Source of the DNA: Asterochloris sp. CNOR1
Lineage: Eukaryota; Chlorophyta; Trebouxiophyceae; Trebouxiales; Trebouxiaceae
Direction of reading: 5' to 3'
Assembly: GCA_963969365.1 (NCBI GenBank)
Contig: OZ017750.1
Span: forward strand, 2,790,001 to 2,854,000
Length of the DNA: 64,000 nucleotides
Part shown: positions 59,436 through 64,000 of the stretch, one piece after another
Position numbering within the stretch: position 1 is the stretch's first letter
Layout of the letters: each line of letters starts with the position of its first letter
The notes under the pieces: generated by a model
Seen by the model: the letters and a program-made list of their open reading frames with translations, nothing else
The model's database searches: none
Told to the model about the DNA's origin: nothing
Made by a program: the position numbers and the translations under genes

Positions 59436-62400
59436 CTAGTTCTGAATATTCTTGACGGAGTCCACGACTTTGTGTCCAATCTGAAGGATGCGCCTGCACC
59501 ATGGAGGGGTGGTCAGCTGAGTAGAAAAGGTCAGGATGCGAAGAGCCAAAGCACACAGCTCCAGGCTGCCCCCAACAACGATGCTGGATCACCGTGCGGG
59601 CCAGCAGCAGCACTGCCAGCACGAGTTCAGCTCAAAACAGCTGCAGGGCAATGTGCACACACAGCTGATGGCCACGCACCTAAAGTCCACAATGCAATCG
59701 GAGTTCAGGAAGAGCATCAAGGAGCCGGCAGCCTCAGCAGCTGCATCCCCCTTCTTTGCAGCCTTTTCCTGGAATGCGTACAGGTCCAGCACGTTGGTGG
59801 CTGTGGTGTCGAGCAGCACCTGCATGCCTGCAGGGGGTAGTCATCGTGTCAGCAACTCAGGGCAAGGAAGTTGCTGCAAACTGCTGGATTGCAAAGTCTG
59901 GCAGGGCATGCATGCCAATAGAGGACAGCAGATCTGTCAGCATTAGGCTGCAAGAACACAGCAGATTGCTGAGGGGAAGGGAGTCGGCAACGCACAGCAC
60001 TTGCAGCACAGTGACGAGCCCAACTCCAAAAGCCCATTCATGCGAATGCTTACACTGGAGATTGATTGCAACATACAGTCTTGCCAGAACCCACAGCCCC
60101 ACGCACTTGAAGAGGTTGTGTCTCCTGCATGCCCCAGCATGGGCCCCAGAAGAGGTGCAACCTGCACGAGTCCTTGCTTCATGACCGTCACGTCCCCTGT
60201 CTGCATGCTCTTACCACAACCCTCCACGATGACTCAGGAGGTGGATGGACAAGTTGGAGTGCAAGGCTGTCAGGCCTTGGTTCTCTTGCAGACCTGTTTT
60301 GCACGCCCCAGCCCCAACGCGGCAACAACCTGCTCTGCCCATGCAGCCCTCCCATGGCAGCACACAGCCAACACCTTTCAGCCTACCTTCATGCCCCCTG
60401 CCGTACCACCAGAACCAGCTGTCTCTTTCCTTGGCCCCCAACTGCACTCCCTCACTGAACGAACCCGCACTCACTTCGCTGTGCAGACAGCAGCCGCGCC
60501 TGGTCCTCCTGCATCCACCCGGGCAGGGTGATGTCCGGACGATCCTGCGCACGCTGCGCGGTTGACTCGACGTGCCCTGCTGCACGAGGGCGACCCGGCT
60601 TCACGGGGTCGGACCCGGCACTGGCGCTACCCCCTGCACTGGCCCCGCCACCCCCAGCTGTGGCAGGAGTGGCCCCACCGCCGGAGCCCGTAGGGGCCGG
60701 GGTGCCCGTGCCTGTCGCAGCGGGAGCCTGGCTGGCGGTGGCGCCACCACTTGGCATGAGCTGGCACCCTGCGTCCATGGGGGTGGAGGCGGAGGTGTTG
60801 CTGTCGGGGGAGGTGCGCCGCACGGTCTGGGGGGCGGGCGGGCCTGGCTGGCGCACCCCCTGGCTCACTGTGGCCGGCATGCGCTCTGCAGGGCAGGCAG
60901 CACCAGCGTGAGACAGATGCAGGACAGGCAGCGTATGTGTGTGGGACGACACATGGACATCAATTTTTGACCTAGGCCTGGCGAGTGAGCTTCCTGGCCG
61001 ACCTTGGCCAGCTCTGCAGGACAGGCAGCGCATGTGGGAGACAGCAACGGGAGGGCAGCGTTTACAATGCACAGTGGCGCAGGCCTGGCCGGCACACCCT
61101 GGCTTGCTATGGCCAGGATGCGCACTGCAAAGCAGGCGGCACGCATGTGGAAGATGCATGAAATCATGACTGAGGCAGCCAGGCTCTGGCTGGCTCAGCC
61201 CCTGGGCCTGCAGGGCAGGCCCTGATAGGAACGAAGCTCACGGAGACAGCATGCGCAGACACAACATGCGCTGGTTGTCCAGACATGTCAGGACTGCCAC
61301 GCTCCCACAGCTGGCGCTGACTGGACGAGTCAGGCCATGGCTGACTTTCGTTTGACTGATGTGCATTGTGTCCTGACAGCCCTGGTGCCGACACCTAAGG
61401 CAGGCAGCATGTACCACGCACTGCCAACCATGTATGCAGGCAGGCAACGGCTTGCCAGGGCACGTATCTGCACCAGAGACCCACCCTTGATTGCCGTCTG
61501 CACATCCTCCGGGAGCAGGTCGATCAGCCCTGTACGGCAAGCCTTCAGTGGGTGACGGGTGGCCTGCAGCAGACACCAGATGGCGTCAGTGGAGACGGAA
61601 AGGATGGAGGTGCATGCTTGAGGGCCCCATGCAGGTTGCACATCCAAAGTCTGGACATGCCAGAAGGAGAGCCTGCCAGCAAGTTCAGCAGGCTGGCGCC
61701 AGAGCTGGGCATACAGCTCATGCACAGGGTTGCAGAAACCAACCTCTGCAAACACTGAGCAGATCACCATGCATAGGGAACCCTGCTGTGCCAGTAAAAG
61801 GCACTCAACGACTTCCCTGGTGAATAAGCACTGCGACAACAGCCCCAAGCTGCACCCTGCACATCAGCATGACACAGCAGGAGCTCGGCCCCTGACTTGG
61901 CCCAAGGAGCATGGGCCATGCAGCTCCGCTGCCTGAGCCCATTCTCAACAAAGAGACGGCAAGCCCCCTCCAGAAGGCTGCGCAGTGGCAGACGCTGAGC
62001 AGGCGCTTGGCTGTCTGTCAGCCCTGCCCCATGGCCTGCAGAGTTCAGATCCCTGCCCCAGGAAGACACCAGCACAGGTCACCTGGAGGCCGCGCAGCAG
62101 CATGACGCTGAGCAGGCGCTCTGTCGTCAGCTTGAAGCCCTGCTTCTGCAGCGGCAGCAGCGCGCTCTCGTGGATCTGGCCCAGCACCATGTCCAGCAGT
62201 CGAGCAATGTCCTCATACTGTGCAGCAACCCTGCGGGGTTGGAGTGAGGAGTTCAGAGTCAAGAGTCCAGAGTGACACGGCTATACAGTCCCGCCCGGCA
62301 AGAAGTGCCCAGATCTAAAGCTGGCCCGCCAGAATGGTGCAGAAGACCATCAACCAGTGCTGTGCTGGACAGAGGGCAGCAGCACATAGGCTGGGGTGTA

Positions 62401-63822
62401 GAGCTGCCCCTTTGTGTATTTTTAGGCCCAACAGGTCCCTCTCCATGACAGGCAGCAGCACTGGCTCAAGCATGTTGCTCCTCTGCCATGCGAGAGGTGC
62501 ACACCCCACAGCACCAGTGGAAGGGGTAATGCACCACAGCCCCAACTTACAGGTTCCGGCTGCACAGCTTGAATGAAACCAGGTGTGCCCACTGCAAGCG
62601 CCCAAGAGACCCCACAGTGGGGCACAGCGGGAGCTCAGCTCACCTGACATTGGCAGCCTGGGCAGGTCCCTTGCTGAGGCCATCAATGAGACCAGCTGCA
62701 TGAATGAACTTGAGGCATGCCTGCAGCATGTAGTAGATGCCGGTGGCGGTGTGCCCCTTGCCGCTGGCGTCCCGCTGTTTGGAGGCAAACTGCTTCAGCT
62801 GGCGCCCCTCCTCGTGCACCTTGGCTGAGTCCATTGTCAGCAGCTTAGGGTCCGCCGCGGTCAGCTTGCTCAGCTGGCAGAGGTCTGCCTCAAAGCAGGG
62901 CACTGCAGACAGCAGGGGTGGGGGCTGTCAGGGAGAGTGGAAGTGTCGGCAGGCCTGTGGCAGGCCCGCAGTGCCTGAGGGGCAAGGAGTAGTGTCTGCC
63001 TGGTCTGTGCAGTGCCAGGCAGCTTTTGTGTAGCCGCCTGAGTGCAGCAGCTGATGTGATCACTGTCACACACACAAGTACATCTGGGCAGCCAGTGCGA
63101 TTGTGTGCACTCTCATCTGCAAGCCACACCCCTGCCTTCTGGACAGTCCCTGCTCTGCATTGCCAGAGATAACTACTTCAGGTTGGCACACCCCTGTGAC
63201 CCACCTGCATGCGGCAACACCTGCCCAGCAGACACCGCCTTTCTCATCTTCTCAGGCTGTTGGGACGTGCCAGGCCCGCTGGCAGCCAGCACAGCCCCCA
63301 CAGCAGGTGCAGGCCCCTCCTGCGCCCTCTTGCGCTTGGGCCCCGATGCCGTCTTGGCCTCAGCAGGCGGCGCTGCCCCAGTCTGCCCCTCAGGCTGCGC
63401 AGCAGCAGCAGCAGCCACAGGGGGCTTCCCAGCCCGCAGCGGCCGCTGAGCCGCCGCAGGTTTGGTGCCAGCTGCAGGCCGCCCTGCTGGCAACATGGAG
63501 CCAGAGCCTGTCTGCTGGGGTGCTGCCTGGTGACTGCCAGAAACCAACCCAGCTGCCGCAGGCGGCTGAGGAGTGGCAGTGGCAGGGACAGGGTCAGATC
63601 CCTGAGCATGCTGCTGGCCACTGGGTCCCAGGGCCACCTCGCGCCTGGGCTCTGAAGCAGGCTGCTGCAGCGGGCGTTGCTGCTGCTGCTGCCCACTGCC
63701 CTTCGTCTCCAGGTTGAGCATGCGCTGGGCCCTCAGCCTGTCCTTGTCCAGCTTCACTCCAGCAGGCTTGGCATGTGCCAGATGGCCAGGTGTGCTGCCA
63801 TAGATCGGCGAGAAGGTGCTGC
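59436..63822 (-). CDS. AF4/FMR2 C-terminal-homology-domain protein (5' end outside or near right edge)
   Basis: In animals AF4/FMR2 proteins are scaffolds of the super elongation complex, and the C-terminal homology domain (CHD) mediates dimerisation. Exons on the minus strand: 63205-63822, 62644-62902, 62083-62230, then an unresolved part, then 60475-60885, 59680-59827, 59436-59493 (TAG). The exon at 63822 starts in phase 1, so an upstream exon lies further right. The N-terminal part is disordered with a basic cluster (GPKRKRAQ). CHD-like helices come next: SAKVHEEGRQLKQFASKQRD, GIYYMLQACLKFIHAAGLID and QYEDIARLLDMVLGQIHESA. A Gly/Ala/Pro insert (60475-60885) follows, then the C-terminal half-domain (LLDTTATNVLDLYAFQEKAA ... 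LNSDCIVDFRRILQIGHKVV). At least one exon with length 1 mod 3 must lie in 60886-62082. Assignment rests on pattern matching from memory. Confidence 0.65.
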
Positions 63823-64000
63823 CTGCAGACGGGGAATGTGCTTGCTAATTTGCAGCTCTGCATGCTCAAGAGGTGCTACGTCCCGTCAATGCTTGTGTCC
63901 AGGCAGCAGAGCTGGTGTTACCGCACATGCAAGGGGTCGCCTGCCACCAGACACTTTGGCCGATGCAGATTGCTGACAGGGCAGCAAGTCTCCCAGGGGT
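63823..64000. other. Right edge, probably intron or further 5' exon of the AF4-like gene
   Basis: On the minus strand a donor-like GTAACA near 63920 could end an upstream exon, but no coding call can be made from this short stretch. Confidence 0.3.

Noticed and set aside
1-64000. tRNA, rRNA or CRISPR array
   Set aside because: No cloverleaf, conserved rRNA stretch or regular spaced repeat was noticed on either strand; the tandem repeats found are ordinary minisatellites or element ends.

Overview
The window looks like nuclear DNA of a green alga (Chlorophyta, probably Trebouxiophyceae). The genes are intron-dense with short exons, donors are mostly GTGAGT-like, acceptors are almost always TGCAG, the sequence is rich in TG/CA, and the best-recognised proteins are of plant/algal type. 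I rebuilt gene models by hand by chaining exons whose splice phases agree. Exon lists are given in each entry. None has been checked against transcripts.

Layout, left to right. A plus-strand gene open at the left edge (1-9857) encodes an armadillo-like/ankyrin protein with a long disordered Ala/Ser/Gly-rich tail. A second disordered protein (10178-14605) follows. A complete 18-exon meiotic MutS homolog, MSH4, runs on the minus strand (15811-23454). Divergently from it lies a probable plastid Rossmann-fold sugar-nucleotide-epimerase-like protein (23632-25362). Next is a kinase of the Stt7/STN7-STN8 thylakoid family whose reading frame continues, with matching phases, into a coiled-coil region and three FF domains (25536-35397). 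A small nuclear coiled-coil protein (35774-37582, minus) converges on it.

At about 38.1-46.0 kb lies what looks like a mobile element of about 7.9 kb. It has hairpins and a 21-bp inverted repeat at its ends, plus a three-copy 37-bp tandem array at the right end. It carries three genes: a protein with an HUH motif, a ten-exon Crypton-like tyrosine recombinase with one apparent frameshift, and a trypsin-like serine protease with an intact H-D-S triad. This combination is the most unusual content of the window. A decayed plant/algal-type P-loop ATPase gene (47803-50164, several frameshifts) follows.

The right part holds housekeeping genes: nucleoside diphosphate kinase (50235-51499, probably plastid-targeted), the GPI-transamidase subunit GAA1 (51527-55448, minus), a CPA1-type Na+/H+ exchanger with an Asp-Asp transport motif (55870-58915), and an AF4/FMR2 C-terminal-homology-domain protein (59436 to beyond the right edge, minus). 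The well-conserved genes show no frameshifts, whereas the recombinase and ATPase genes do, so decay is concentrated around the mobile region. GC-AG introns are unusually common (7 among roughly 100 inferred introns).
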